This document shows, one piece after another, positions 51,881-61,287 of a stretch of 64,000 nucleotides of DNA. Made by a program: the position numbers and the translations under genes. The notes beneath the pieces are model-generated. The model made no database searches, was not told the DNA's origin, and worked only from the letters and a program-made list of their open reading frames with translations. Numbering within the stretch: the stretch's first letter is position 1; each line of letters opens with the position of its first letter. The DNA comes from an uncultured Eubacteriales bacterium. GTDB lineage: Bacteria; Bacillota; Clostridia; Oscillospirales; Oscillospiraceae. The stretch lies in the NCBI GenBank assembly GCA_900546915.1, contig UREY01000010.1, positions 5,498 through 69,497 on the forward strand, in the 5' to 3' direction.

Positions 51881-52228
51881 GTGAATACTGTTGGTGAGCG
51901 TTTGAAAATCCTGCGCGAGGGGATAGGACTTTCGCAAAAGAAGATGGCTGAGCTGCTGGATGTGACCCAGCCGAGCATCAACCGGTACGAACACGGGAAA
52001 GCGGTTCCTCTCGAAGTGCTAATCGGGTATGCGGACTATTTCGATGTTTCGATGGACTATATCACCTGCCGCTGTGACGAGCCGCAGGGCAAGCTGTATC
52101 AGGCACGACCGCCGATCTCTGACAATCCGGAATTGGGAAAGTTTATCGAAATGTGCTTTGATCCGCAATCCCCCATGAACGAGCGGTTGAAAGAGGCCCT
52201 GTTCCGCATGATGGAGGGGAAACAATGA
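51881..52228 (+). CDS. XRE-family transcriptional regulator paired with the recombinase
   Basis: 115 residues. The helix-turn-helix at about 5-60 (VGERLKILREGIGLSQKKMAELLDVTQPSINRYEHGK) is followed by the short ADYFDVSMDYITCR segment. GTG at 51881 follows TTGGAGG by eight bases; a longer in-frame extension to 51824 overlaps the promoter. It overlaps the recombinase start by four bases (ATGA), so the two are co-expressed, and it probably controls excision or integration. Confidence 0.9.
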   Translation: MNTVGERLKILREGIGLSQKKMAELLDVTQPSINRYEHGKAVPLEVLIGYADYFDVSMDYITCRCDEPQGKLYQARPPISDNPELGKFIEMCFDPQSPMNERLKEALFRMMEGKQ

Positions 52229-53817
52229 AAGCTGTGATTTACGCCCGCTATTCTTCCGATAATCAGAGAGAAGCAAGTATCGAAGGACAAATCCGGGAGT
52301 GTACTGCCTTCGCTGAAAAGAACGGGATCACAGTCCTGCGGCACTATATCGACCGGGCTATTTCCGCCAAGACGGATAACCGGCCCGAATTTCAGAATAT
52401 GATTAAAGACAGCAATAAAAAGCTGTTTGATATGATCATTGTCTGGAAACTGGACAGGTTTGCCCGGAACCGCTACGACAGCGCCCGGTATAAAGCGCAG
52501 CTCAAGAAAAATGGTGTGAAAGTGGTTTCCGCTACGGAGATCATTTCAGACGGTGCGGAGGGGATCATTCTGGAATCCATGCTGGAAGGCTTTGCCGAGT
52601 ACTATTCGGTCGACCTCTCCGAGAAAGTCGTGCGCGGCATGACCGACAATGCCTTGAAATGTATGTTTAACGGCGGGACGCTGCCAATGGGATATGTGAT
52701 CGACGCAGAGCAGCATTTCCAGATCGACCCGATCACTGCGCCGTATATTCTGGACGCTTTCAAACAGTATGACGAAGGCGCGACTATGACACAAATCCGG
52801 GACTGGCTCAACGAGCAGGGCATGAAGAATACACGCGGAAATCCCCTGACCTACAACAGCGTACAACACCTATTGAAAAACCGCCGCTACATTGGCGAAT
52901 ATCAGTACAGGGATATTCTCATCCCTGACGGCATCCCCGCCATCGTACCGAAAGACCTTTTTGACCGGGTACAGGCCAAAATGGAGAAAAACAAGAAAGC
53001 CCCGGCTCGTCACAAGGCTGAGGACGATTATCTGTTGACAACCAAGCTGTTCTGTGGATATTGTGGAGCCTATCTTTGTGGAGAGAGTGGCACCAGCCGC
53101 ACCGGGGTTGTGCACCACTATTACAAGTGCGTTTCAGTCAAAAAGAAGCGCAAAGAGTGCCACAAAAAGCCGGTTAAAAAGGGTTGGATTGAGGATTTAG
53201 TTGTTTCCGAGACCATGAAGATAATCATGGATGACGATGCAATCGAAGCTATTGTTTCGATGCTGATGGAGTTGCAGGAACAGGACAACACCAATATTCC
53301 CCTGTATGAACGGCAGTTACAGGAAACGAATACCAAGATTCGCAACTTGATAAATGCGATCCAACAGGGCATCTTGACAAAATCGACAAAAGCAAGCCTT
53401 GAAGAATTGGAGGCGGCAAAAGAGGAATTGGAAAACCGCCTTGCCAATGAGCAGTTGTCCAAGCCTCCGAAGGTCAGCGCCGAATTTATGACCTTCTGGC
53501 TCCACCGCTTCCGCAAGCTGGATGTCACCAAGCAGAGCCACCGAAAAATGCTGATAGACACCTTTATCAACGCGATTTATCTTTATGATGATAAGATGCT
53601 GATCACATTCAACTACAAGGACGGGACAAAGAAAATCACTTTCAGCGATATACAGGAAGCCTCTAAACGGGATGCTTCCGGTTCGGATTTGGATTGCTCA
53701 CCGGCACCACGTCGGAGCAAGCTTTGTATCGCTTGTTCCGACTTTTTTATAGTCAGAGAGCGCTCCTGTCTTTCAATAAAACCTGCTATGCCGGGCTTTG
53801 ATTTCTTCTCATTTTAA
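52225..53817 (+). CDS. Large serine recombinase (site-specific integrase)
   Basis: 530 residues. The resolvase domain has catalytic S10 (YARYSSDNQRE) and the conserved VWKLDRFARN. The recombinase domain is at about 150-260 (GYVIDAEQHFQIDPITAPYIL). A zinc ribbon (CGYCGAYLCGE ... YYKC) is followed by a coiled-coil and a C-terminal segment. It is the probable integrase of the island and lies beside its right end. The last roughly 35 codons read through a terminator hairpin (53711-53748) and look atypical. Confidence 0.93.
   Translation: MKAVIYARYSSDNQREASIEGQIRECTAFAEKNGITVLRHYIDRAISAKTDNRPEFQNMIKDSNKKLFDMIIVWKLDRFARNRYDSARYKAQLKKNGVKVVSATEIISDGAEGIILESMLEGFAEYYSVDLSEKVVRGMTDNALKCMFNGGTLPMGYVIDAEQHFQIDPITAPYILDAFKQYDEGATMTQIRDWLNEQGMKNTRGNPLTYNSVQHLLKNRRYIGEYQYRDILIPDGIPAIVPKDLFDRVQAKMEKNKKAPARHKAEDDYLLTTKLFCGYCGAYLCGESGTSRTGVVHHYYKCVSVKKKRKECHKKPVKKGWIEDLVVSETMKIIMDDDAIEAIVSMLMELQEQDNTNIPLYERQLQETNTKIRNLINAIQQGILTKSTKASLEELEAAKEELENRLANEQLSKPPKVSAEFMTFWLHRFRKLDVTKQSHRKMLIDTFINAIYLYDDKMLITFNYKDGTKKITFSDIQEASKRDASGSDLDCSPAPRRSKLCIACSDFFIVRERSCLSIKPAMPGFDFFSF
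53711..53748 (+). terminator. Terminator hairpin inside the 3' end of the recombinase frame
   Basis: GTCGGAGCAAGC (53711-53722) pairs with GCTTGTTCCGAC (53731-53742), with one G-U pair, followed by TTTTTT. It would end the recombinase transcript before the stop codon of the open frame. Confidence 0.7.
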
Positions 53818-53831
53818 GCTGCAAGTTGATT

Positions 53832-53874
53832 GGTTCCAGATTGCCACTCATGCCAAACCAATAAAATCCGAATC
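53832..53874 (+). repeat. Right att-like repeat resembling a degenerate tRNA 3' end plus terminator
   Basis: GGTTCCAGATTGCC... through CCAAACCAATAAAATCCGAATC. It aligns with the 3' end of tRNA-Leu and its terminator (see 33048-33091) and lies 14 bases after the recombinase stop. Confidence 0.45.
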
Positions 53875-53902
53875 TTTTCCTGATAGGAATGAGGTTCGGA
53901 TT
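53865..53902 (+). terminator. tRNA-type terminator hairpin at the right end of the island
   Basis: AATCCGAATC (53865-53874) pairs with GGTTCGGATT (53893-53902), followed by CTCTATTTT. It resembles the hairpin after tRNA-Leu, though no tRNA precedes it. Confidence 0.6.
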
Positions 53903-54014
53903 CTCTATTTTGTGACAGCTGTAGAAGAGTTTCTTTTTTGCCATGGGACGAAAATGCTGATGTGCTGCGGGGACGACAGGAAAAGCGGGTTTGTCAACGA
54001 AGAAATATTTTCTC

Positions 54015-54044
54015 TTGACAGCACCGGACAAAATATGGTACAAT
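54015..54044 (+). promoter_or_regulatory. Promoter of the pyrimidine operon
   Basis: TTGACA (54015-54020), an 18-base spacer and TACAAT (54039-54044). The leader to pyrC is only about 35 bases, so there is no room for a PyrR-type attenuator. Confidence 0.75.
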
Positions 54045-54083
54045 CCGCCTAATGAGAATTTTTGGGCAGGAAGGGGAATTCCC

Positions 54084-55316
54084 ATGGTCATTCGCTTGAA
54101 AGACGCTTATGTATGGAACGGGGAGAAGTTTTTGCCCCAGGATTTGGAGCTTTCCTGTATGGAACCCCGTTCCAACCGGGGCGGTAGTGTTTCCGTTTTG
54201 GAGTTTCATCGTTGCTTTTTATTGCCGGGTCTTGTGGATGTACATGTACATCTTCGGGAACCGGGATTTTTTTATAAAGAGACCATTGCCACCGGCACCC
54301 GGGCCGCTGCCCGGGGGGGATACAGCGATGTGTGCGCGATGCCGAATCTGGATCCGGTGCCGGACAGTCCGGAGCATTTGGCCCCGGAGCTGGCGGCCAT
54401 TTCCCGAGATGCGCTGGTGCGGGTTCACCCTTACGGCGCGCTGACGGTTGGAGAGCAGGGCGAGGTTCTGGCGGACTTGCAGGGACTGGCTTCGCAGGTT
54501 GTGGCCTTTTCCGATGACGGGCGGGGCGTTCAGTCGGAGGAGCTGATGCGCCGGGCGATGCAGGAGGCGAAGCGTCTGGGCAAGGTGGTAGCGGCGCACT
54601 GTGAAGATAACCGCTTGCTGCGCGGCGGCTACATCCACGACGGAGCCTATGCCCGGCGGCACGGCCATCGGGGCATCTGCTCAGAAAGTGAGTGGGGGCC
54701 GGTGGCGCGGGATTTGCGCCTGGTGGAGGAAACCGGCTGCGCTTACCATGTGTGTCACGTTTCCACCAAGGAGACTGTGGAACTCATCCGTCAGGCCAAG
54801 AAGAAGGGCCTGGACGTCACCTGCGAGACGGCTCCGCATTACCTGCTGAAGAACGACGAAATGCTCCAGGAGGACGGCCGCTTTAAAATGAATCCGCCCA
54901 TTCGGGGGGAAGAGGACCGGCAGGCGCTGCTGGCGGGCCTGCTGGATGGAACCATTGATATGATTGCCACAGACCATGCGCCCCACAGCGCCGAGGAAAA
55001 AAGCCGGGGCCTGGAGAAGAGCCTCATGGGAGTGGTGGGTCTGGAAACGGCGTTTCCGGTGTTGTACACCGGGCTGGTGCGGCCGGGCCTTTTGCCCCTG
55101 GAGAAGCTGGTGGATCGGATGAGCGCCGCGCCCAGGGCCCGGTTCGGTTTACCCGGAGGGACGGACTACAGCATTTGGGATCTGGATGCGTCGTACCCCG
55201 TCGACCCGGCGGAGTTTCAGAGCATGGGGCGGGCAACGCCCTTTGCCGGAGAGACGGTTTTCGGCCGCTGCAAGGCGACCGTGGTAGGAGGAAAGCTGGT
55301 ATGGCTGGAGCAATAA
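54084..55316 (+). CDS. pyrC: Dihydroorotase
   Basis: 410 residues. Cyclises carbamoyl-aspartate to dihydroorotate, step three of UMP synthesis. Metal-ligand motifs HVHLREPG (with the usual His-x-His), HVCHVSTKE and IATDHAPHS are all present. ATG at 54084 follows AGGAAGGGG; the upstream open frame overlaps the promoter. First gene of the operon. Confidence 0.95.
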   Translation: MVIRLKDAYVWNGEKFLPQDLELSCMEPRSNRGGSVSVLEFHRCFLLPGLVDVHVHLREPGFFYKETIATGTRAAARGGYSDVCAMPNLDPVPDSPEHLAPELAAISRDALVRVHPYGALTVGEQGEVLADLQGLASQVVAFSDDGRGVQSEELMRRAMQEAKRLGKVVAAHCEDNRLLRGGYIHDGAYARRHGHRGICSESEWGPVARDLRLVEETGCAYHVCHVSTKETVELIRQAKKKGLDVTCETAPHYLLKNDEMLQEDGRFKMNPPIRGEEDRQALLAGLLDGTIDMIATDHAPHSAEEKSRGLEKSLMGVVGLETAFPVLYTGLVRPGLLPLEKLVDRMSAAPRARFGLPGGTDYSIWDLDASYPVDPAEFQSMGRATPFAGETVFGRCKATVVGGKLVWLEQ

Positions 55317-56404
55317 ACCGAAAATTGGTGCTGGCTGACGGTACGGAGTATCTGGGCACCGGCTTCGGCGCTGCCTGCGACCGGGTCTGCGAGTTGGTGT
55401 TTCAAACTTCTATGGTGGGCTATCAGGAGATTGTCTCCGATCCCTCTTATACCGATCAGATGGTGGTGATGACTTACCCTCTGATCGGCAATTACGGGAT
55501 GACGGATGAGGACTACGAGACGAAGACTCCCACCTTAGGCGGCCTGGTGGTGCGGGATTATTGCGGCACGCCGTCCAATTTCCGCAGTACGAAAACCTTA
55601 GGCGAGGTGCTGGAGGAGTATCAGATTCCCGGCATTTCCGGCGTAGATACCCGAGCCATCGCCCGGACTGTTCGGACTCAGGGGACCCAGAAAGCGCTGA
55701 TTTGTTCCGCCTCCATGCCAAAGTCCCGGGCAATGGCCATTTTACAGGGGACCAGCCTTTCCCGGGACCAGGTGAGCCGGGTCAGCTGTCAAAAACCGTG
55801 GTATGCCAGGACGGCAAATCCCCGGTTTCATGTGGTGGCCGTGGATTGCGGAATGAAGTTGAACATTGTCCGATCGCTGAAGGCGCGGGGCTGCAACGTG
55901 ACGGTGGTGCCTTGGAACACCAGCGCTCAATTGATGGAGGCTCTGCGTCCCGACGGTATCTTTCTGTCCAACGGCCCCGGCGATCCGGAGGATGTGACGC
56001 CGGTTGTGGAGGCGGTCCGGGCTCTGCGGGGGAAATACCCCATGTTCGGCATTTGTCTGGGCCACCAGGTCATCGGGCTGGCTTACGGAGCGCGAACCCA
56101 AAAGATGAAGTTCGGCCACCGGGGCGGCAATCACCCGGTGAAGGACCTGATTCGGGGCCGGGTGGAGATGACCTCCCAGAATCATTCCTATTCCGTTGTG
56201 CCGGAATCGGTAGCGGGGACGGGATTGGAGATTACGCATATCAATTTGCTGGATCAAACGGTGGAGGGTCTGCAGTGCGCTGCGGACCGGGTATTCAGTG
56301 TGCAGTATCACCCGGAGAGCGCGCCGGGACCTCAGGACAGTGGATATTTGTTTGACCGGTTCCTGACCGCCATGGAGGAGGCCAAATTTCATGCCCAAGC
56401 GTAG
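55301..56404 (+). CDS. carA: Carbamoyl-phosphate synthase small (glutaminase) subunit
   Basis: 367 residues. The N-terminal CarA domain (LVLADGTEYLGTGFGA) is followed by a class I glutamine amidotransferase with catalytic Cys in GICLGHQ and the His-x-Glu pair in QYHPESAPGP. It feeds ammonia to CarB. It overlaps pyrC by 16 bases; GTAGGAGGAAAG precedes the ATG. Confidence 0.96.
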   Translation: MAGAINRKLVLADGTEYLGTGFGAACDRVCELVFQTSMVGYQEIVSDPSYTDQMVVMTYPLIGNYGMTDEDYETKTPTLGGLVVRDYCGTPSNFRSTKTLGEVLEEYQIPGISGVDTRAIARTVRTQGTQKALICSASMPKSRAMAILQGTSLSRDQVSRVSCQKPWYARTANPRFHVVAVDCGMKLNIVRSLKARGCNVTVVPWNTSAQLMEALRPDGIFLSNGPGDPEDVTPVVEAVRALRGKYPMFGICLGHQVIGLAYGARTQKMKFGHRGGNHPVKDLIRGRVEMTSQNHSYSVVPESVAGTGLEITHINLLDQTVEGLQCAADRVFSVQYHPESAPGPQDSGYLFDRFLTAMEEAKFHAQA

Positions 56405-59400
56405 CGATTTAAAAAAGATATTGGTAATTGGCTCCGGTCCCATTGTCATCGGACAGGCGGCGGAGTTTGACTATGCCGGAACTCAGGCCTGTCTGGCTCT
56501 GAAGGAAGAGGGATACGAGGTGGTTTTGTGCAACTCCAATCCCGCTACCATCATGACCGACACCGCTGTGGCCGACAAGGTTTACATGGAGCCGCTGACT
56601 TTGGAGTACGTGAGTAAAATCCTCCGGCATGAGCGGCCGGATGCGGTGTTGCCGGGCATCGGCGGCCAGACGGGGCTGAACCTGGCCATGGACTTAGAGC
56701 GCAAAGGCGTGTTGAAGGAGTGCCGGGCAGAGCTGCTGGGCACGCCTTCGGAGAGCATTCGCCGGGCAGAGGACCGGGAGCTGTTTAAGGCATTGTGCGA
56801 AGAATTGGGCGAGCCGGTGCTGCCTTCGGAAATTGCCTCTTCGGTGGAAGAGGGCTTGGAAGCAGCGGCGCGGATTGGCTATCCTGTGGTTCTGCGGCCT
56901 GCGTTTACATTGGGCGGCACCGGGGGCGGCTTTGCGGACAGCGAAGCACAGTGTCGGGAGCTGCTGCGGAGCGCCCTGCGCCTGTCGCCTGTGTGTCAGG
57001 TGTTGGTGGAGAAGAGTATCAAAGGTTATAAGGAAATAGAATATGAAGTCATGCGGGACCGGGCGGATACGGCGATTACCATTTGCAATATGGAAAATCT
57101 GGACCCGGTGGGCATCCACACCGGAGACTCCATTGTGGTTTGTCCCAGCCAGACTTTAACCAACAAAGAGTATCACATGCTCCGGGATGCCGCTCTGCGG
57201 ATCATCCGGGCGCTACAAATTGAGGGAGGCTGCAACGTCCAGTTTGCCCTGGACCCCCTTTCCTTCCAATATTATGTCATTGAAGTCAATCCCCGGGTTT
57301 CCCGGTCTTCCGCTTTGGCCTCCAAAGCCTCAGGCTATCCCATAGCCCGGGTTTCAGCCAAGATTGCTGTGGGAATGACCCTGGAGGAAATTTCTTTGGC
57401 AAACACGCCGGCCTGCTTTGAGCCTGCGTTGGATTACGTGGTGACCAAAATGCCGCGGTTTCCCTTTGACAAGTTCGACACAGCGGAGAACCGGCTGGGG
57501 ACTCAGATGAAGGCCACCGGCGAAGTAATGGCCATAGGCCGGACGTTCGAGGAGAGTCTTTTAAAGGCAGTTCGTTCCCTGGAGATTGGTGTGTGTCATC
57601 TGCATATGCCCAAGTTTGATCCCTGGACGTCGGAACAGCTTTTGGACTATGTTCAAGAGGGCCGGGACGACCGGATTTATGCCGTGACGCAGCTGCTGCG
57701 CCTGGGCGTAGATATCGGCGTCACGGCCGACCGAACCAAGATAGACCCTTTTTTCCTCCACAAGATTCAGGCGATTACGGCCATGGAAACCCGGCTCCGG
57801 GGTGCGCCTTACGACGTGTCGGTTTTGCGGGAGGCGAAGGCCATGGGATTTTCCGATTCCTGGGTTGCCCGCCTGTGGCGGACGGAGGAGCTGGATGTGT
57901 TTGATTTCCGCCGGGAGCACGGTTTGTTTCCGGTGTACAAGATGATTGATACCTGCGCATCGGAGTTTGACAGCTACGTGCCGTACTTTTATTCCACCTA
58001 TGAGGAGGAAAATGAGTCCCGGGTGTCGGAAAAGGAAAAAATCCTGGTTTTGGGCTCCGGTCCCATTCGGATTGGACAGGGGGTGGAGTTTGATTACTCC
58101 ACAGTCCATGCCGTCATGACCATCCGGCAGGCCGGTTTTGAGGCAATCATCGTCAACAACAACCCGGAGACGGTTTCTACCGATTACACCACAGCGGACA
58201 AGCTCTATTTTGAGCCTCTGTGTCCCGAGGATGTGATGAACATTCTGGAGCTGGAAAAGCCCAAGGGCGTCATTGCCGCCTTAGGCGGCCAGACGGCCAT
58301 TAACCTGGCGCAGCCGCTGCTGGACCGGGGAGTCGTGCTCATGGGGACCGATTGCGCCGCCATCGAGCGGGCGGAAAACCGGGATGCTTTTGAGCGGATC
58401 CTGCAGGAGCTGGGGATCCCCCAGCCCCCCGGCCGGGCGGTGACGGAGATTGAGGCAGGCGTCTTGGCGGCGTCGGAAATTGGCTACCCGGTTCTGGTGC
58501 GCCCCAGCTTCGTTTTGGGCGGACGGGCCATGCAAATCGTTTCCGACGAAGCCGCTCTGCGGCAGTATTTAAAAACCGCAGTGGAAATGGACGCGGATAA
58601 ACCGGTTTTGGTGGACAAGTATATTCGCGGGAAAGAGGTGGAGGTGGATGCGGTCTGTGACGGCCGGGATGTATTTGTGCCGGGCATTATGGAGCTGGTA
58701 GAACGCACAGGCATTCACTCCGGCGACTCCATTTCCGTGTACCCCTCCTTTAGCCTGCCGGAGGCGGTGAAGGAGAAGATTTTGGAGTATACCAGGGTGC
58801 TGGGGTTGGGCATTGGCATTGTGGGTTTGTATAACATCCAGTTCATTGTGGATCAGGAGCAAAGGGTCTATGTGATTGAGGTGAATCCCCGGTCCAGCCG
58901 TACGGTGCCGTTTCTTTCCAAATCGACCGGCTGGTCCCTGGCGGACATCGGTACCCGGGTGATTCTGGGTCAGAGCCTCCGGGATCAGGGGATTGACCGG
59001 CTGTATCCGCCGGAAAAGAAACGATGGTATGTCAAGGCGCCGGCTTTCTCCTTCTCCAAGCTGCAGGGGCTGGATGCCTACCTGTCTCCGGAGATGAAAT
59101 CCACCGGAGAGGCCATTGGCTATGACGACCGTCTGACCAGAGCCCTGTATAAGGCGCTGCAGGCCTCCGGCATGCATGTGACCAACTATGGCACGGTGTT
59201 TGTCACTGTGGCGGACCGGGACAAGGAGGAGGCCCTGCCGCTGGTGCGCCGGTTTTACCGAATGGGCTTCAACATTCAGGCCACAGAGGGGACTGCCCGG
59301 TTTCTCAAGGCGAACGGCATCCGCACCCATTCCGTGGGAAAGATTCACGGAGGAAGCCAGGAGATTTTTGAGTCCATTCGCGCGGGGTTTGTCAATTATG

Positions 59401-59588
59401 TCATCAATACCCAAGACCCCGGAGACGCCAAAGGCCTGGCCGACGGCCGGGCAATGCGTCAGGTGGCGGTTCAGAATAATGTCACGATGTTTACGTCTCT
59501 GGACACGGTGCGGGTTCTTTTGGATGTGCTGGAGGAGACTGCCATCGGGGTCTCTACCATAGATGCATCGCCCGGAGGATCTGCATGA
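56391..59588 (+). CDS. carB: Carbamoyl-phosphate synthase large subunit
   Basis: 1065 residues, full family length. Duplicated ATP-grasp halves with GSGPIVIGQAAEFDYAGTQA and GSGPIRIGQGVEFDYSTVHA, and VIEVNPRVSRSSALASKA / VIEVNPRSSRTVPFLSK. The C-terminal MGS-like regulatory domain is present from about 930. Overlaps carA by 14 bases. Confidence 0.97.
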   Translation: MPKRSDLKKILVIGSGPIVIGQAAEFDYAGTQACLALKEEGYEVVLCNSNPATIMTDTAVADKVYMEPLTLEYVSKILRHERPDAVLPGIGGQTGLNLAMDLERKGVLKECRAELLGTPSESIRRAEDRELFKALCEELGEPVLPSEIASSVEEGLEAAARIGYPVVLRPAFTLGGTGGGFADSEAQCRELLRSALRLSPVCQVLVEKSIKGYKEIEYEVMRDRADTAITICNMENLDPVGIHTGDSIVVCPSQTLTNKEYHMLRDAALRIIRALQIEGGCNVQFALDPLSFQYYVIEVNPRVSRSSALASKASGYPIARVSAKIAVGMTLEEISLANTPACFEPALDYVVTKMPRFPFDKFDTAENRLGTQMKATGEVMAIGRTFEESLLKAVRSLEIGVCHLHMPKFDPWTSEQLLDYVQEGRDDRIYAVTQLLRLGVDIGVTADRTKIDPFFLHKIQAITAMETRLRGAPYDVSVLREAKAMGFSDSWVARLWRTEELDVFDFRREHGLFPVYKMIDTCASEFDSYVPYFYSTYEEENESRVSEKEKILVLGSGPIRIGQGVEFDYSTVHAVMTIRQAGFEAIIVNNNPETVSTDYTTADKLYFEPLCPEDVMNILELEKPKGVIAALGGQTAINLAQPLLDRGVVLMGTDCAAIERAENRDAFERILQELGIPQPPGRAVTEIEAGVLAASEIGYPVLVRPSFVLGGRAMQIVSDEAALRQYLKTAVEMDADKPVLVDKYIRGKEVEVDAVCDGRDVFVPGIMELVERTGIHSGDSISVYPSFSLPEAVKEKILEYTRVLGLGIGIVGLYNIQFIVDQEQRVYVIEVNPRSSRTVPFLSKSTGWSLADIGTRVILGQSLRDQGIDRLYPPEKKRWYVKAPAFSFSKLQGLDAYLSPEMKSTGEAIGYDDRLTRALYKALQASGMHVTNYGTVFVTVADRDKEEALPLVRRFYRMGFNIQATEGTARFLKANGIRTHSVGKIHGGSQEIFESIRAGFVNYVINTQDPGDAKGLADGRAMRQVAVQNNVTMFTSLDTVRVLLDVLEETAIGVSTIDASPGGSA

Positions 59589-59626
59589 GCAGGGGACGGA
59601 GCTGGAGTGTTGGGAAGGAGAGAGTC

Positions 59627-60355
59627 ATGAACGAGGAGCTTTTTACGGTTGTGGAGAATCACCCGTTGACGGATGCCGTATTTGAGATGACGTTACAGGG
59701 GAACACGGCGGACATCCAAGTGCCCGGCCAATTTGTGGAGGTGCAGCTGCCCGGTTTGTTTCTGAGGCGCCCCATTTCCGTCTGCGATTGGGAGGCGGAA
59801 CGGCTGACCTTGGTGTACAAGGTGGTGGGCCGGGGGACGGAGGAGATGGCGCGGATGTCCCCGGGGACCAGGCTGAATTTGCTTACAGGGCTGGGCAACG
59901 GCTATGACGTGAGCCGGGCGGGGGAACATCCCTTGCTTTTGGGCGGCGGCGTCGGTGTGCCGCCTCTGTACGGCCTCTGCCGGACTCTGGTGCGGCAGGG
60001 GAAACGGCCGGAGGTGATTTTAGGCTTTAACACCAAACAGGAGGTGTTCTATGAGGAGGCGTTTCGCCGCTTAGGTGCGGACGTGACCGTCACTACGGTG
60101 GACGGCTCCTATGGACGCCCGGGTTTTGTGACGGATGCGATGGACCGTCCTTACACCTTTTTCTACACCTGCGGCCCGTTGCCCATGCTCCGGGCTGTGG
60201 AGCAGGCGGCCCGAACTTCGGGCCAGTATAGCCTGGAAGAGCGGATGGGCTGCGGCTTCGGGGCCTGCATGGGATGTACCATCCAGACCAGGCTCGGTCC
60301 CCGGCGGGTGTGCAAAGACGGACCGGTGTTTGACCGGGAGGAGGTGATTCTGTGA
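59627..60355 (+). CDS. pyrK: Dihydroorotate dehydrogenase electron-transfer subunit
   Basis: 242 residues. FAD-binding LRRPISVCDW and NAD-binding LLGGGVGVPPLYGL regions, then the 2Fe-2S cysteines in ERMGCGFGACMGCTIQ and RVCKDGPVF. It passes electrons from PyrD to NAD+. ATG at 59627 with GGAAGGAGAGAG is chosen over the upstream ATG at 59585, whose extra 14 residues are not conserved in style. Confidence 0.94.
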   Translation: MNEELFTVVENHPLTDAVFEMTLQGNTADIQVPGQFVEVQLPGLFLRRPISVCDWEAERLTLVYKVVGRGTEEMARMSPGTRLNLLTGLGNGYDVSRAGEHPLLLGGGVGVPPLYGLCRTLVRQGKRPEVILGFNTKQEVFYEEAFRRLGADVTVTTVDGSYGRPGFVTDAMDRPYTFFYTCGPLPMLRAVEQAARTSGQYSLEERMGCGFGACMGCTIQTRLGPRRVCKDGPVFDREEVIL

Positions 60356-61287
60356 ATCTGAAGGTAAACCTGTGCGGCCTGTGTTTGGACAACCCGGTGA
60401 TTCCCGCTTCGGGGACCTTTGGATACGGGGCAGAGTTTGCGGCCTTATATGATATCAATCTGCTGGGTACCTTTTCCTTTAAGGGGACCACCTTGCAGCC
60501 CCGGTTTGGAAATCCAACGCCGCGGATTGCCGAGTGTCCGGCGGGCATGCTCAATGCGGTGGGCCTGCAAAATCCGGGAATTGATCACGTGCTGGCTTAT
60601 GAGCTGCCGCAGATGAAGACGTACTTCCACAAGCCCGTGATGGCCAATGTGTCGGGCTTTTCCCTGGAGGAATATGTGGAGGTCTGCCGGAAGCTGGACG
60701 GCCAGGAGCAGGTGGGCTGGCTGGAGGTAAACGTCAGCTGCCCCAACGTCCACGGCGGCGGCATGAGCTTCGGCACGGACCCGGCCAGCGCGGCGGCGGT
60801 GACCCGTGCAGTCAAGGCGGTTACCACAAAGCCGGTTCTGGTCAAGCTGTCGCCCAATGTGACGGATATTGCCGCCATCGCCCGGGCCTGTGAGGAAGCC
60901 GGCGCAGACGGGATCAGCCTCATCAACACGGTTTTGGGGATGCGCTTGGATTTGGCGCGGCGGCGTCCTCTGCTGGCCAATACCACCGGGGGAATGTCCG
61001 GTCCGGCCATCTTCCCTTTGGCGGTGCGTATGGTGTATCAGGTTTATGAGGCGGTATCTATCCCGATTGTGGGCATGGGCGGTGTGTCGTCTGCCCGGGA
61101 CGTGCTGGAGCTGATGCTGGCCGGAGCCACAGCCGTGGAGGTGGGCGCAGCCAATTTGACCGATCCCTTTGCCTGCAAGCGCATGGTGGAGGAGTTGCCC
61201 CTGGTCATGGAGCAGTATCATATTAAGGATTTGTCAGAAATTATAGGAGGTGCACATCATGGGGAAAGATGTAATCGTAGCCTGTGA
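60352..61287 (+). CDS. pyrD: Dihydroorotate dehydrogenase, class 1B catalytic subunit
   Basis: 311 residues. FMN barrel with [22 protein letters not shown], catalytic Cys in [13 protein letters not shown], and [15 protein letters not shown] start overlaps the pyrK stop. Its 3' end overlaps the pyrF start by 29 bases. Requires PyrK. Confidence 0.95.
   Translation: MNLKVNLCGLCLDNPVIPASGTFGYGAEFAALYDINLLGTFSFKGTTLQPRFGNPTPRIAECPAGMLNAVGLQNPGIDHVLAYELPQMKTYFHKPVMANVSGFSLEEYVEVCRKLDGQEQVGWLEVNVSCPNVHGGGMSFGTDPASAAAVTRAVKAVTTKPVLVKLSPNVTDIAAIARACEEAGADGISLINTVLGMRLDLARRRPLLANTTGGMSGPAIFPLAVRMVYQVYEAVSIPIVGMGGVSSARDVLELMLAGATAVEVGAANLTDPFACKRMVEELPLVMEQYHIKDLSEIIGGAHHGERCNRSL

Larger units (their letters stand above)
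33073..53874. mobile_element. Integrated genomic island carrying a type 4 BREX-like system
   Basis: The island lies between tRNA-Leu and the pyrimidine operon. The left block (minus strand) has MobC, a small Cys protein, an initiator, a DnaC-like ATPase and a small ORF. Next come about 850 non-coding bases with iteron-like repeats. The middle is an eight-gene defence-like operon. The right end is an XRE gene and a large serine recombinase. The cargo is plainly richer in A and T and in AAA/ATT/TTT codons than the flanks. Imperfect tRNA-terminator repeats flank it. No relaxase, coupling protein or type IV secretion genes are seen, so it is probably not self-transmissible. Exact ends are uncertain by some tens of bases. 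Confidence 0.8.

Noticed and set aside
53832..53860. A second functional tRNA at the right end of the island
   Set aside because: Only a degenerate 3' part resembling a T-arm and CCA is present; no acceptor, D or anticodon arm can be folded upstream.
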